A model generated the notes under the pieces. The model was not told the origin of the DNA. It did no database searches and worked only from the letters and a program-made list of their open reading frames with translations. From Ianthella basta (taxonomy: Eukaryota > Porifera > Demospongiae > Verongiida > Ianthellidae), in contig OZ025889.1 of NCBI GenBank assembly GCA_964019415.1, positions 3,999,899 through 4,063,898 on the forward strand: 64,000 nucleotides of DNA, in the 5' to 3' direction. This document shows, piece by piece, positions 53,901 through 64,000 of this stretch; the first letter of the stretch is position 1, and the number at the start of each line of letters is the position of its first letter. The translations under genes were made by a program, and so were the position numbers.

Positions 53901-56900
53901 ATGAGGGCCTACCTATTAAACAATAGACTGTCCAAACACCTGAAGTAAGGAATTGATTTGCTTGCAGTGATGTGTGAGATGTTGTGATTACCAATTCTTG
54001 AGTCACAATCCATTTAATGTCTCTCCTGTAATCTTATGGTCTGCCTGCAGCAGCCCCTTAATGATTATTGTCTTAATTGTTTTGACATTCTGTTGTATGG
54101 CTTCGTGTTACGCTTCCGGTGGTATTAAATGTATTCAGGTATCAGAGAGTATACGATAGTACTCTCTGATGCCTGTATGATGGTACAGGGTGTTTCGAAT
54201 TCACAATACATAGCTAGGTATACGGACGAAATCGCGAAAAGAGCAGAAAACCGCCAAAACAAAGTAGTAGGGTTAAATACATTCTTACACTTAACTGACC
54301 TAGTCTGGCTTGCTAGACCATCCCATCTACGTCCCCCCCCCCCCCCCTCCTTTTTGTATGAAGAAGAATTGTGCGCTGAAAACTAAATTGGCAAGCAAAA
54401 GGCACAAGCTAGCGATCCCATGTGGGGGATCTTTGTACTGGGTCTCTATGTAGAGTTACAGCACGCGCAATGCATGAACGTGTGCAATAAATTCAGTTGC
54501 GCTGGTGTAACTTTATGACCGTTCGATTTACAAAAATCCCCACATTGACGTGTTAGGTAGTACGTTTCTGCACTTACCTATGTCTTTGCTTTGCCTCTTA
54601 ACCGTCTCAAAAAGTCTGCTCCCGCAATGAGTGCATTTTATAGGGTTTGTTTACAGGACATTTCTCGCTTCAGAGAATTAGTAACGATGAATATCAGACA
54701 TTCACATGAAGAAGAAAGTTCGGGCTTTGTCTCCATCCCATTCTTGCTTAGTCCAGATTTGACTTAAAAGAGAAAAAGAGGAAAATGCAAAGGTCAAAAT
54801 CGGTCGTGCGCAGCAACTGCATTGTTTACATAGCCATAACATAATTGTTTTATTCATTCTTGCCTATGAAGTGTGTTCACAAGTGTGTTCATGAATTACA
54901 CAAAATTAGTTGCAATAGCAGCAACCGGAGGGAGCAAATATTTTAAGTTGGGATAGTAGCCCCACAGTTATTCTTAACGGGAAGTACTTGTTTCAGTTCC
55001 ACTGTTGCTGAAGGCCTTTGGGGCTGAAACACCCAGTGATATCTTTATTCTGATGCTACATATGTCCATTTGCTGAGCAGAAGCCTATTAGGTTAGGTTA
55101 GGTTAGGTTATTTTATTGAAACAGGATAGTCCCATCAGCTCATATGGCTGGTCTGCCTGGGAGTCCTGAAAACAATACAATACAATACACACAGGTGATA
55201 GTAATGCTATATGTCCAGCTAATGATGATAAGAATAGAATGTGATTGTGATTAACAAAAATGGACTGTAATTGAAAGTTAATTCATAAGATTAGATTTTA
55301 ATGCACTCTTGAAAAGTGGAACGGACTTGATACTTCTGATCTCTGGAGGAAGATTTGACCGGTACTGATGCTCTAAAAAAGAAAGATCTCCTTGCCCACT
55401 CAGACTTAACAGGGAAGAGGTGACGGTTGTCAGAGCCCCTAGTCCTAGCATAGCCCAAGGAACAATTTCTGTGAAAGATTGAGTAAGGTAGGCCGGGGCC
55501 AGATTGTTCAAGCATCTGTGTAGAAGGATAAGCCGAAACATAACTCTACGTCTTTCTAGGGGCATCCAATGCAGAGTATGCCTCATCTCCACACTAGGTG
55601 TCCTGGGTGGTTGTCATGGGATCAGTTGCATAGCATAGTTTAGGATCCTCTCTACTTTAGTCTGTAATACACTCTTGCCAAACAACTGCACAGTAGTCTG
55701 CATGAGGCAGTACAAAAGCCTGAAAGAGTTTCCTCTTTAAAGCAGTAGGCAGAACTTTGCTGTATCTTCGTAGCTTTGAGGGTGCCCCAAAACATTTCTG
55801 ATGCACTCTGGAGATGTGATTCTTCCAAGAAAGTTTCTCATCAATCCACACCCCTAGACATCTCACACAACTACTTCTGGACAGCACCTGCTCCTCCAGC
55901 TGCACCTCTACCTGATTCAATTCGGCTTCTCTCCGTCTCCTTCCTAGCAGCAGCAGTTGAGTCTTCTTCACATTTTGCATCAGCTTGTTCCTTTGTACCC
56001 ATTCAGCTACTTTTGCGGCACCCTAAGCCTAATTACTACCTACCATTATGTTTCACAATCCACTTGTTAGTTTCTTTTACTTGAACCTGAATGGTACACA
56101 TTATCTTAAGTGTCAGATTAGCAATGGAAGATGAAGTTTGAAGCTGGTTGATGGTCTCTAATCATGTTTATTCCAAAATTGTAAGATGAATAATACAATA
56201 ATTTACGTTCTATGCATTTTAGGAGATGACGTATCAATGCCAATTTCAACTCTGTCTGTTAATTACGCTGTAATGAGACTCTGTAGCATCTGTGAAATTG
56301 TGCAAGTGTGATATTATAGAATATATTTGCTTTGTACTTATAATAGATGAAATGGGTTCAGCTGCTCCTTCTGAGACTGGAACACAAGACAGAACCACTT
56401 TGTTCAGTAAGGGCAAGGTGCATGTGTGTATGTAAGGGATTCATGACTTGTGTTAATGTAGAGAACACAGTTGATCATTGCTGGGGTTCTGCATACAAGC
56501 TATACATTGTATAAGCAGGTCTTTCATTTAATGATGAGGGCAGCAGTTTTTAATCATTTATAATCTTATTACAATGCCTGAAGTGACTTTGTCATGACAG
56601 CTGGCAGCCAAACAATGTAAGATTGTATAGGAAGGTGTTGGAAAAGGGACATAACGTGCAAAGCCATATAAGACACCTAAAAGCATTCCTCCAGAACCTT
56701 ATATTCTACGCATAACCAACAGAAAAGTATATATATATATATATATGGGAACAGGTATTAGTAACTCAGTACTTTTATCACAGCAATTCTGTGCATAATT
56801 ATGAAATTCACTTGGCATTCTCCATTTTCATGAATTCAACAGTTATACGCACAATTTGTTAGAACTAGTCGGGTCTATGGAATATAACATGTAATATATT

Positions 56901-57248
56901 ATAAAATACATGTACTTTGGTAATGTTTCATTTCCTTTCAAATTCAAATTCTTTTCATCAGGTAGCACCATTGCAGCTGTGTGTCAGGTTGAAGTGGTAG
57001 TAGTTGCCATAGTAACTGGATTCATTGTACACTTCCTGACCAAATTTGTGATCAAACAGAAGTCCATTCTGAGCCAGAATGGAAGTGGTAACACGGCAGA
57101 GCATGGTCCATTGAGAACAATCAATCGGCCTCTACCTCAGCCTCCAGCTGCTGCCCTGGAATCATCCATGTCTACTGGTGAGGATGTGGAATTGTCGCTG
57201 TCTCCAGCTTATGAACCAGTGTCAGATTACATGCCAGAGTATTTGTAG
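50948..57248 (+). CDS. Short-tail receptor 7 (second ectodomain subfamily)
   Basis: Exons: 50948-51038 (signal peptide MANCTWLLYFCWQLTALLCF), 53254-53808 (ectodomain, 185 codons), 56347-56406 (stalk, DEMGSAAPSETGTQD), 56962-57248 (TM and tail). The total is 993 nt, 330 aa, phase 1 throughout. The ectodomain is diverged but collinear with the others: ACLEGFTQDLPPTDQFSQ, FLCNGTLEAVHVP, LRGSDYQF, IMDGDVMGA, AQHLPLLFHRETQIP. The last exon is short-tail type (STIAAVCQVEVVVVAIVTG, basic TKFVIKQK) with a longer tail containing RPLPQPP, a class I SH3-binding pattern (RxxPxxP), then PAYEPVSDYMPEYL. A possible extra exon at 56223-56269 would break the phase and is not included. Introns contain a LINE fragment, a TTAGGG tract and a tandem duplication. 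The role is inferred as an adaptor-coupled receptor. Confidence 0.8.
51403..51600 (+). pseudogene. Death-domain-like intronic frame, receptor 7 copy
   Basis: The frame LYKSGYSVLLREYNPQLVDK, WEELGNAFCLE, CVLALLSAWISTK runs to a stop at 51600. It is clearly paralogous to the frame at 60955-61205 in receptor 8. Its upstream part, including the acceptor and first codons, has diverged or been lost, so it probably no longer splices in frame. The W-x-x-LG and SAWI spacing recalls a death-domain helix pattern, but the identification is weak. Confidence 0.4.
51624..53050. repeat. Tandem duplication of about 0.7 kb in intron 1 of receptor 7
   Basis: Copy 1 (about 51624-52400) and copy 2 (about 52404-53050) share TTGACAGTTAATAAACAGGT, GAGCATGGCATTATTATATT, GCATCTATGCGAGTCCAAGT and TATCCATGGTCTAA. 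Receptor 8 has a single copy (about 61220-61950), so the duplication is private to this gene. Confidence 0.8.
52032..52072. repeat. Interstitial telomere-type tract (TTAGGG)n
   Basis: TTAGGG-like units lead to AGGGTTAGGGTTAGGG and then a head-to-head turn GGGTTAACCCTTA. The paralogous site in receptor 8 (about 61625) lacks these bases, so it is an insertion of about 40-45 bases. TTAGGG is the usual animal telomere repeat. Confidence 0.7.
54045..54995. other. Receptor 7-specific insertion in intron 2
   Basis: The sequence on both sides matches receptor 8 (around 63285-63305), which lacks these ~0.95 kb. It has a short hairpin near 54139-54168 (TATCAGAGAGTA, spacer, TACTCTCTGAT) and a poly-C run near 54334. 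No coding homology is recognised. It is probably an unclassified transposon. Confidence 0.45.
55008..55032 (+). other. Hammerhead-like motif, receptor 7 copy
   Basis: CTGAAGGCC, a short stem, then CTGAAACACCCAG. The paralogous motif is at 63320-63341 in receptor 8, so it predates that duplication. It is probably a scrap of a Penelope-like element. Confidence 0.25.
55089..56026 (-). mobile_element. LINE 3' fragment with (CCTAA)n tail
   Basis: Minus-strand pieces of a reverse transcriptase C-terminal region: KVAEWVQRNKLMQNVKKTQL, CVRCLGVWIDEKLSWKNHIS, PHADYCAVVWQ, then LHWMPLERRRVMFRLILLHR and NLPPEIRSIKSVPLFKSALK. This is of L2/CR1 type. The frame changes at least once between the pieces and the 5' part with the catalytic RT motifs is missing. 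The 3' tail reads as four CCTAA units (TTAGG on the + strand, 55089-55110). Receptor 8 has the uninterrupted site near 63400. Confidence 0.75.
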
Positions 57249-57655
57249 CAATTGACACATGCAGGAAAATGGCGGCATTTCTCATGAGTGATTTTATAAC
57301 AGACTGTAATAATCTATTCAGGTAGTTTAAGTAATGTTTGTAATAATGTTATAATTTGCAAGCCCAAAGGTATGATATGACAGTTGTTACAATAATGCCA
57401 TTGTGGCTGCATGTGATTGAGTTTACTAGGCAAGTGCGCAAAATATTGATGTAGCTGAGATATAAAGGAAATGTATGTATGTAAGTTATCGTGATGATGA
57501 AAATACCATGCATTTATATTATTGTGCCAGAAATCCTCGAATACATGGTCAAGAGATACATTGCAAAATGAAAGTCTTACATACCTTTCCTGAAAGAATT
57601 TCTGTACAACTAGATTTGAAATGCACCTAATTATAACATAATGTATATATATCAA
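57249..57655. other. 3' flank of receptor 7
   Basis: No gene is supported in these 400 bases; they contain the presumed 3'UTR of receptor 7. I did not find a convincing AATAAA close to the stop. Confidence 0.35.
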
Positions 57656-59663
57656 TCAATCAATCAATCAATATTTGAGTGCATCATGCCATACAGCACT
57701 AGGGCCCAGACTGGCCCAAAGCAGCACTATATACACAAACATTTACATAGAACTGTTTAGATGATGTCCTTCACATATACTGTATACAAATCAGTTAAGG
57801 GCCTGCAGGGTATAGGGAGTTCATTCTGGCCCTATGTGCCAAAACGCGCCTTCCACATGGTGTTGATATCTGCTGCTATCTTGTGGTTATGGCAAGCCAG
57901 GCACAGGAGTCTTGCCGTGGTATCTTCATCAAAATTGGAGGATTGATCATGACAATGTTTCAAAAGTGCCTCACAATGTTCAATCCGGGCTGGGCACCTG
58001 ATCAGCCAATGGACCACATCCTCCACCTCTCCACTGTCGCACTCTTTGGATACTCCCTCCCTTTCCTCCCTTTTCAATCCATGCCATCTGCCCATCTCCA
58101 TTTGAAACCATGCAGTACCTCCCCTCAGCTTGATCAAGACCCTCCTCTCACTTTTTAACTTCACATTTGCACAACTAGATTCTTCTTCATATTCCGCAAT
58201 CTTCTTCAGCATCGACAGCTTTGGTTTGTTCTCTAATTCCTGACTCCATTCTTTTCTTACTCTCTTCCACGCCACACTCTCCAACATTCTCTTCAACTCA
58301 TTCTCTGACAGATCTTTAACCTGCTCCACTCCCACATCTTGCCAACCAAAATCGTTACAGCAGGCAGTCATTTTCTTTATCCATGTACCCTTGTTGAGTC
58401 TTATAGCCTCAACAGACACTCTTTTCAGCAACCTTCCATCATATGCTGCACTAATCAAATCTTGAGCCAAAAGCCATACATCTTATCCTCGCCAGCCATA
58501 CCACTGGGAGGTCTCCTAGCTCCAGCAGCAGTGATGTTCGGGGGTGGAGAGTCCCAACTCCAAAGAATAAACGGGCTGCTCTTAAGTGCACTTGTTGTAC
58601 TGATTGTAAGTTCCTACAACAACCCCAAACCTCAGCTCCATACAACATGGTGGAGTCCACTAGTGAGTCATCAATTTTCTAAATGTCCCAATACCAATGT
58701 CTCCCAACTCTGCTGTACATCTCTGAAACCATGCCCCTAATGCCTTCTTCCCTGCCATTGCTTTATCCTCAATCATCTCCTTCATTTCTAAGAACTCATC
58801 CACTATACATCCCAGGTACTTGCAGCTGCTAACCACAGGAACTTCTTCACCATCAATATCAAATTTCAAATTTGACCTCTCTACAGTCTTCTTCCTCACA
58901 TGCATAATTCCACATTTGGCCACATTGATCTTCACTCCCCACTCAGCACACCACTGTACCATGCAATTCAGACTCCTTATAAGACCTTCCTCATCCGGTG
59001 CCAGCAATGCCATGTCATCGGCAAAAAGCAGACCTGGGATGATATCATTCCACATTGGACACCACAGTCATGTTTCTTCAAGGTGTCTACTTGGGCATTG
59101 ATGTATAATGAGAACAGCAGAGGTGACAGCACACATCCCTGTCTAAGCCCACTGGTCACCGAGAACTCGTCACTCTGTTTGTTGTTGACTTTCACACGAC
59201 ATGAAGTACCGTTATACAGAGCTCTCAAAAAGTGCAAGAAGCTACCACCAATACCAAGACCCTCAAGACACCTCCATAGCTGTTCCCTATTCACCCTGTC
59301 GTATGCTTTTGAGAAAGCAATAAAAGCCACCATCATCCCTTCTGCCTTTTTTGCCACTTCCATCTGACTCAATAACACCAGCGCTAGCACCTGGTCCCTG
59401 CACCCTCTATGCTTCCTGAAACCTGCCTGTTCCTCAGCAATTAACCCTTCGTCTTCTACAACACATGACAACCGGTTGTTCAAAACCGTACACATGACCT
59501 TGCTCACTGTAGAAGTGAGGGCAATACCTCGGAAATTGGTGGTTTCACAGATACCCATAGGGGACTTCTTTGGAACTGGTACAACCAAGCTCTCCTTCCA
59601 TACAGATGGTACCAGGCCAGATTCCCAGGATACTTGGAACAAAGTCATCCATACTTCAAACAA
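57656..59663 (-). mobile_element. Broken LINE with (TGAT)n tail
   Basis: The 3' end is at left with (ATCA)n at 57656-57672 on the + strand. Minus-strand frames in order: 59663-58977 (RT with FRGIALTSTVSKV, EEQAGFRKHRGCRDQ, FIAFSKAYDRV, GLRQGCVLSPLLFSLYIN), 59055-58660 (LLFADDMALLAPDEEG and the following CKYLGCIVDEFLEM), 58660-58451 (LYGAEVWGCC), 58470-57832 (a C-terminal part with VVHWLIRCPARIEHC). At least three frame breaks are present. Motif A has Ala where the catalytic Asp is expected (FIAFSKAYD), so this copy is inactive. The clade is not assigned. Endonuclease is absent; the element is 5'-truncated at about 59663. Confidence 0.8.
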
Positions 59664-60183
59664 AGGTTATATATATACCCCTCCCATCTGCAATAGCACA
59701 CTACATAGTCATTACTATTTCGCTTTATGTCTGAGAAATTCCTTCTGAAGAATCTAAAATATTCTGTTTGGTTTGTGGTGCATTGCTTTGCATTTTATAC
59801 TTTCAAATTGCTGATAACACTGGTACTGACATCAGCGACGAAAAGTGGGGGATTACCATGCAAGATGTCGAATTCATTATGCATTCATTAATTATTATGT
59901 AACAATGTTACACTCCTCGTGTAGATTGTGAAGAGGTCGAGGCTAGTGAAAACGACGTCACATCCAGCTGCCTATAGCAAAGGAAGATTTAAAGGGACAA
60001 GCTATACCTGACTAGGCTCATCGGTCATGCAAGGAGTGATATGAGCAAAGCAGACTGAGGCCAGTGTATTTTTCATTCATTCCCTCTCCACCTTTCCTAC
60101 GTACTATAGGTATACGTACCGTATAAGGGAAAGATACAGCCACCGCAATAATGTGATGGTACGATCGGACAGGCAGTTATAAG
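59664..60183. other. Upstream region of receptor 8
   Basis: No exon is supported. The last 100 bases should contain the promoter. I see no clear TATA box. Confidence 0.35.
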
Positions 60184-63068
60184 ATGGCGAATCGCATTGT
60201 GCTGCTCCACTTATGCTGGCAACTGGCGTTGCTTCTCTGGCTTACACAGGACAGCGCGCTAGCTCAATCCGCAGGTGAGTCAGAAGGCTTGTGGTTGATG
60301 CAGGCCGGGTGATGGAGGGGGCACTACGGTGGGGCAATACAGCGTGACTGAAGCTTCGACTGGCGAATTTTGTCTCTTTTCGGGGCGGTACCTGTAATAC
60401 CTGAACGGTTTAGTTCCCCTGCTCACCGCGTACGGTTAGGTCTAAGTTCAGAGGTAAGCCGTGACTCTATATATGATGGTACTTCACGGCCACCATTCTG
60501 CAAACTGCTGTAGCTACCGCACTGTAGGCAGCTTTTTGACTATAGCTAGTACTGATTGCCATGCACGGCAATTCATCTTCACACATCCTTCATTAATATA
60601 ATTGTTGATAATTAGAAGTCTGTGTACCATTGTGATAGTGCTACATTGCACCTGCCTGTGTCCTAGCACCTCGCACCCATTCACTCTAATAATACTTGAT
60701 TATAATACTGACTGCTTATCATAATTGTACTGCACTCTAATAATAATTGATTGATTATGTAGCTAAGAAAGAGTTCCTTTGATTTCAACACCACAGAAGT
60801 ACAATCTACCGTGCAAGCCTGCGTGCGTACAGTACTGCATTGCTTTGAAATAGTCAGCAGCCTTGGTTGCGAGGTGTAAAAGTCAATGTAGTCTATTAAA
60901 ACCTGATCTGATCTTTCCCTGAATACTGCTGCATGTTTAATCCTATTTTGGCAGTCACTCAGTGTACACCATTGGGTCATTTGCAGCATTGTTGTCCATT
61001 ATACAAAAGTGGCTATAGTGTATTCCTTCGGGAATGCAGTCCTCAGCTAGTAGACAAGTGGGAGGAGCTTGGTAATGCCCTCTGTCTGGAGAACCAAGTG
61101 TGTACCTTGCAGATAAGCAGCAAGTCCTCTGACAGATGTGTGCTTGCATTGGTTAGTGCCTGGATCAGTACAAAATGTGAAAAAGAACAGGACAAAATTA
61201 TGTAATATGGGTTTGCATGTAGCTACATACAAATGACCCACAGCTTTGACAGTTAATAAACAGGTTTGAGCATGGCATTATTATATTGGATGGTTTTGAA
61301 GCATCTATGCGAGTCCAAGTCAATTCCCAGTAAGGTGTGTACACCATGTAAAGGAAGCCACATTTCCTCTCATTGACTGTTATAGACTAAGCCTATTCAA
61401 TTTTTTGCCAGAACACACAGCTCAATTGAAGTTTATAAAATAGACTGAAAGCCTATTGTCACCAGTATGCACAGCTCAATTGATGCTATTGAATGAGCTA
61501 AAGCCTTTAATGTTTTGATCCGGTGAGCACCCTTCTGACAGTTTGGGATAGGCCCAAGAATCCTGTTTCCAAAAGGGTGCCTCTAATAATGATTTCTACG
61601 ATTTAGTTTTGTGCACATGCAACTCTGTGAATAATTATTTTGTACCTAGGCAGAAAGCAATGTCCTTATCATTATAGGGAAGAAAATATACTTTTATACT
61701 GTACTCACATCACCAGACACTGTATATTCCAATAGTGTGTGTCATGTAGTTGTACGTCATGAGCCTCATATAATTGGCCTAGGGGGTGGGCAGGAGGGGC
61801 CGCAGCAGCTAATGCAAACACAGAAGCTACCTTTATTTATTTTTGGTATTGGAGGAATAGTGCCTAGGATGGTATACATAATTACACCATCTATATCCAT
61901 GGTCTAATATTCAGTCTATGTAGAAACCGTGCATGCACTACAACTTGTATTGGAATTTCCCGTGTATATATAATACTAGCAGAGTGTCCCGCCTTCGGCG
62001 AGCTACAGCGCCCGACGCCTGTACCCCGATGCCCTCAGCAACCACGTTACTGTTATAGCTGGCTAAAAATAAAATTTAGTTATAGCTGGTGGGATGATTA
62101 CATGTATCGGTTTAAATTCGAACGTGGGACGACAGCGAATCAATTACGATAAAACCGGAAGTCGATAGGAACAATAATTAGAAAATGGCCGTCGTCCGCG
62201 AAGGAAAAAGCGGAAATGGACGGATAACTCTCTGCCAACCGCAAGACGGGCGCCGTCAACCCCGCTATAACCTGACCCCCGGTGCCCCAGCAGCCGCAGC
62301 GAGTATGACGGCGACGGAGCAAAAAACGCGCGCACGTATCGCGAACACACAGACAGACAGACAAGTTCGGCTTTATATATTAGATTGTCATGATATAGAG
62401 TTGTTTTGCCCCACTGCTCACAGCATGCTCTTGAAATTATGATAGCATTGCTGTTAATCCTGAAACCCCCAGGCTCCAGATATCATCTTTTAACCATCCC
62501 TTTACTGCAGCATGCCTTGAGGGATTCACACAGGAGCTTCCTTCTCAAGACCAATTCAGCCAATACTCTACAAATTCCATCAACCCTAATAGTGAAGTTG
62601 TCTTTACAGGTGCCAAGTTCTTGTGCAATGGAACACTTGAAGCATTGCATGTCCCCATTGAGCTGAGAGGCAGTGATTACCAATTCTGGGACCATAAGTT
62701 AGTGACCCCACTAAAAATTTGGAGACAGAACGGAGCAAGTTTAGCCAGGAAGCATATGTCGTTCATAGGCTTGTCACAAAATATTCTCAACCAAAATTTG
62801 GAGATGGTTGATGATAAAACAGCCAGGCTAAATGTAACAGATGTTGTCCAGTTTATTAAAAATGTAGATGTACAAGTAGACATTATGGATGGCGATGTCA
62901 TGGGTGCCTTTGTGCCCGGAAGCACTCTCCGTTCAGTAAACATCTCTGGTACTGTTCAAAATATCACTGTTGCGGAACACTTGCCCCTGCTACTTCACAG
63001 AGAGACCCAGATACCTTTGATGAGTATTACCTTTATAACGTCTACTGCTTCTTCTACAACAAGTGAAG
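60184..63068 (+). CDS. Receptor 8 (second subfamily), incomplete at the right edge
   Basis: Exons seen: 60184-60274 (signal peptide MANRIVLLHLCWQLALLLWL) and 62511-63068 (ectodomain, 186 codons), phase 1 to phase 1. The ectodomain has ACLEGFTQELPSQDQFSQYS, FLCNGTLEALHVP, LRGSDYQFWD, IMDGDVMGAFVPG and AEHLPLLLHRETQIP and is a close paralogue of receptor 7. The donor is AAG|GTTTGT as in receptor 7. No TM exon lies before the window end, so whether it is a short-tail receptor or an RTK cannot be decided here; the close relation to receptor 7 favours short-tail. Intron 1 carries the alternative frame at 60955-61205 and a Helitron-like element. Confidence 0.78.
60955..61205 (+). CDS. Candidate alternative terminal exon with death-domain-like sequence
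   Basis: The acceptor TTTTGGCAG at 60954 is in phase 1 with the signal-peptide exon of receptor 8. The joined frame (VTQCTPLGHLQHCCPLYK, REC, LVDKWEELGNALCLENQ, CVLALVSAWISTK) ends at a TAA at 61203-61205; spliced to 60184-60274 it would make a 113-residue protein. The pattern W-x-x-LG-x-AL and C-x-x-AL-x-SAWI resembles part of a death domain, which is normally cytoplasmic, so behind a signal peptide it would be odd; the many Cys would instead suit a secreted mini-protein. The copy in receptor 7 stays open over the last ~65 codons. It could be a relic of an older exon. Treat this as a hypothesis. Confidence 0.4.
61976..62384 (-). mobile_element. Helitron-like element in receptor 8
   Basis: On the minus strand it begins A|TCTAATATATAAAGCC, continues with GTCTGTCTGTCTGTGTG, and ends with a CGCC-GAA-GGCG hairpin, ten bases, then CTAG|T. 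These are the standard Helitron ends and A/T insertion site. It is 409 bp, with no Rep/helicase. The matching site in receptor 7 (around 53128) is empty. Confidence 0.75.
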
Positions 63069-64000
63069 GTTTGTTGCAGTATAATGAAATGACATTGCAA
63101 ATCATTAAACAGAACATTGTGGCATGCATTAAGAAAGGGTGAAAGAATAATTATATATGTGGACGTACCTAATAACCAATAGGCTGTCCGAACACCTGAA
63201 GTAAGGGAGTGATTTGCCTGCAGTGATGTGTGAGACATTAATTGTGACTATACCAATTCTTGAGTCACAATTCATTTAATAGCTCTCCACCGACCTGTAA
63301 TTTTTCAGTTTCACTGTTACTGAAGGCCTTCGTGGATGAAATGCCCAGTGACATCTTTGTTCTGATGCTACATATGTCCATTTTGCTGAACAGAAGCCTA
63401 TTATGTTTTCCAATCCACTTGTTGGTTTCTTTTACTTGAACCTGAGTGGTATATAACATATGTTACGCACATATGTTACGCGTATGTTATATATATATAT
63501 ATATATACTCATTATCTTAAGAAAATGAAACTGCAAACTATTACAGTTTACCAATACAAACTCTAATTTGAAGCTGGTTGATGGTCTAAAATCATGCTCA
63601 TTCCAAAATTTTAAGATGAATAAAACAAATATTTTTATATGCATTGTAGGAGATGACGCATCAGTTAGTAACCACTGCATCTAAATTACTCTTCATCGTT
63701 CAGTTAGTATCTCTGATAAAGTGACAGATATCACTGTTATACAGTGTATGCTCCTGCTAGTACAAGATGTTATGTACCTGACCCAATTCTTATACTGAGG
63801 ATCAACAGTTAGTTATGTATTGTATTTGATCTATATGATGGTACTGAATATGCAATAATTTGCATCATCTAACTGTGTATATATATTATGTGTGGCTTAG
63901 TTGCATCGGGTATGCATGTATAACTTGCATGCAATGATTGTCAAATATAGGCACATGTGAGGCATAATACAAGTATTAGTCTGCACACCATGTCATGCTG
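63069..64000. other. Intron of receptor 8 up to the window edge
   Basis: The intron is alignable to intron 2 of receptor 7. It has the hammerhead-like motif at 63320-63341 and an AT microsatellite at 63486-63510. No further exon is supported; the stretch after 63650 matches the weak exon-like piece at 56223 but lacks a donor. Confidence 0.45.

Noticed and set aside
56223-56269. Extra stalk exon in receptor 7
   Set aside because: It has a good acceptor, but the only donor (GTAATG) would leave phase 0 and break the frame into the next phase 1 exon.
58339-59367. Plus-strand frames over the LINE at 57.7-59.7 kb
   Set aside because: Shadows of the minus-strand reverse transcriptase frames.

Overview
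The window reads as metazoan nuclear DNA, most likely from a sponge. It is AT-rich and intron-rich, with GT-AG introns, animal-type receptor tyrosine kinase (RTK) exons, several LINE remnants, Helitron-like and TIR transposons, and a short TTAGGG tract. The sponge assignment is inference: the kinase domains are clearly metazoan RTK-like, while the ectodomain matches no family I recognise, as expected for lineage-specific RTK expansions.

The window is mainly one tandem array, all on the + strand, of paralogous membrane receptors. Each starts with a signal-peptide exon followed by one large exon for the same ~175-185 aa ectodomain (Cys-x-x-GFT at the start, F-x-C-NGT about 45 residues later, HLPLL near the end). 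I find eight genes with that pair plus one relic. They come in two forms. SHORT-TAIL receptors carry a small stalk exon and one exon for a transmembrane (TM) segment with a conserved CQVEVV and a ~55-65 aa tail with tyrosine motifs ending PEYY, PEYL or PDYL: loci at 0.2-3.2, 4.1-6.6, 8.4-11.2, 26.9-33.7 and 50.9-57.2 kb, plus one cut by the right edge (60.2 kb onward). RTK forms carry a different TM exon, three juxtamembrane exons and a six-exon tyrosine kinase: 14.66-21.94 kb (694 aa) and 40.94-49.92 kb (705 aa). In every complete gene the exons I placed join in frame, and extracellular introns are all phase 1, so modules can be swapped without breaking the frame.

Decayed copies lie between the genes: an RTK relic at 11.4-12.8 kb and a dead kinase at 37.1-39.8 kb. 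The receptor at 26.9 kb keeps RTK-type sequence after its ectodomain, including half of an RTK TM exon, but its only intact downstream exons are of short-tail type, with the dead kinase beyond. It looks like an RTK locus that became a short-tail receptor.

Transposons fill the spaces. They include a ~1.36 kb palindrome (22.99-26.79 kb) split by a LINE with a chimeric 5' end, Helitron-like elements (29.4, 30.8 and 62 kb), a 569 bp TIR element with 9 bp target duplications carrying a RecQ-helicase exon (33.76-34.33 kb), a hAT-like element (45.3-46.6 kb), broken LINEs (13.8, 55.1 and 57.7-59.7 kb), inverted repeats, long TG tracts and a 25 bp minisatellite.

The last two genes (50.9 and 60.2 kb) form a second, diverged ectodomain subfamily. 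Their first introns share a death-domain-like open frame that in the second copy could splice in phase to the signal-peptide exon. I saw no rRNA, CRISPR, LTR or virus-like element.
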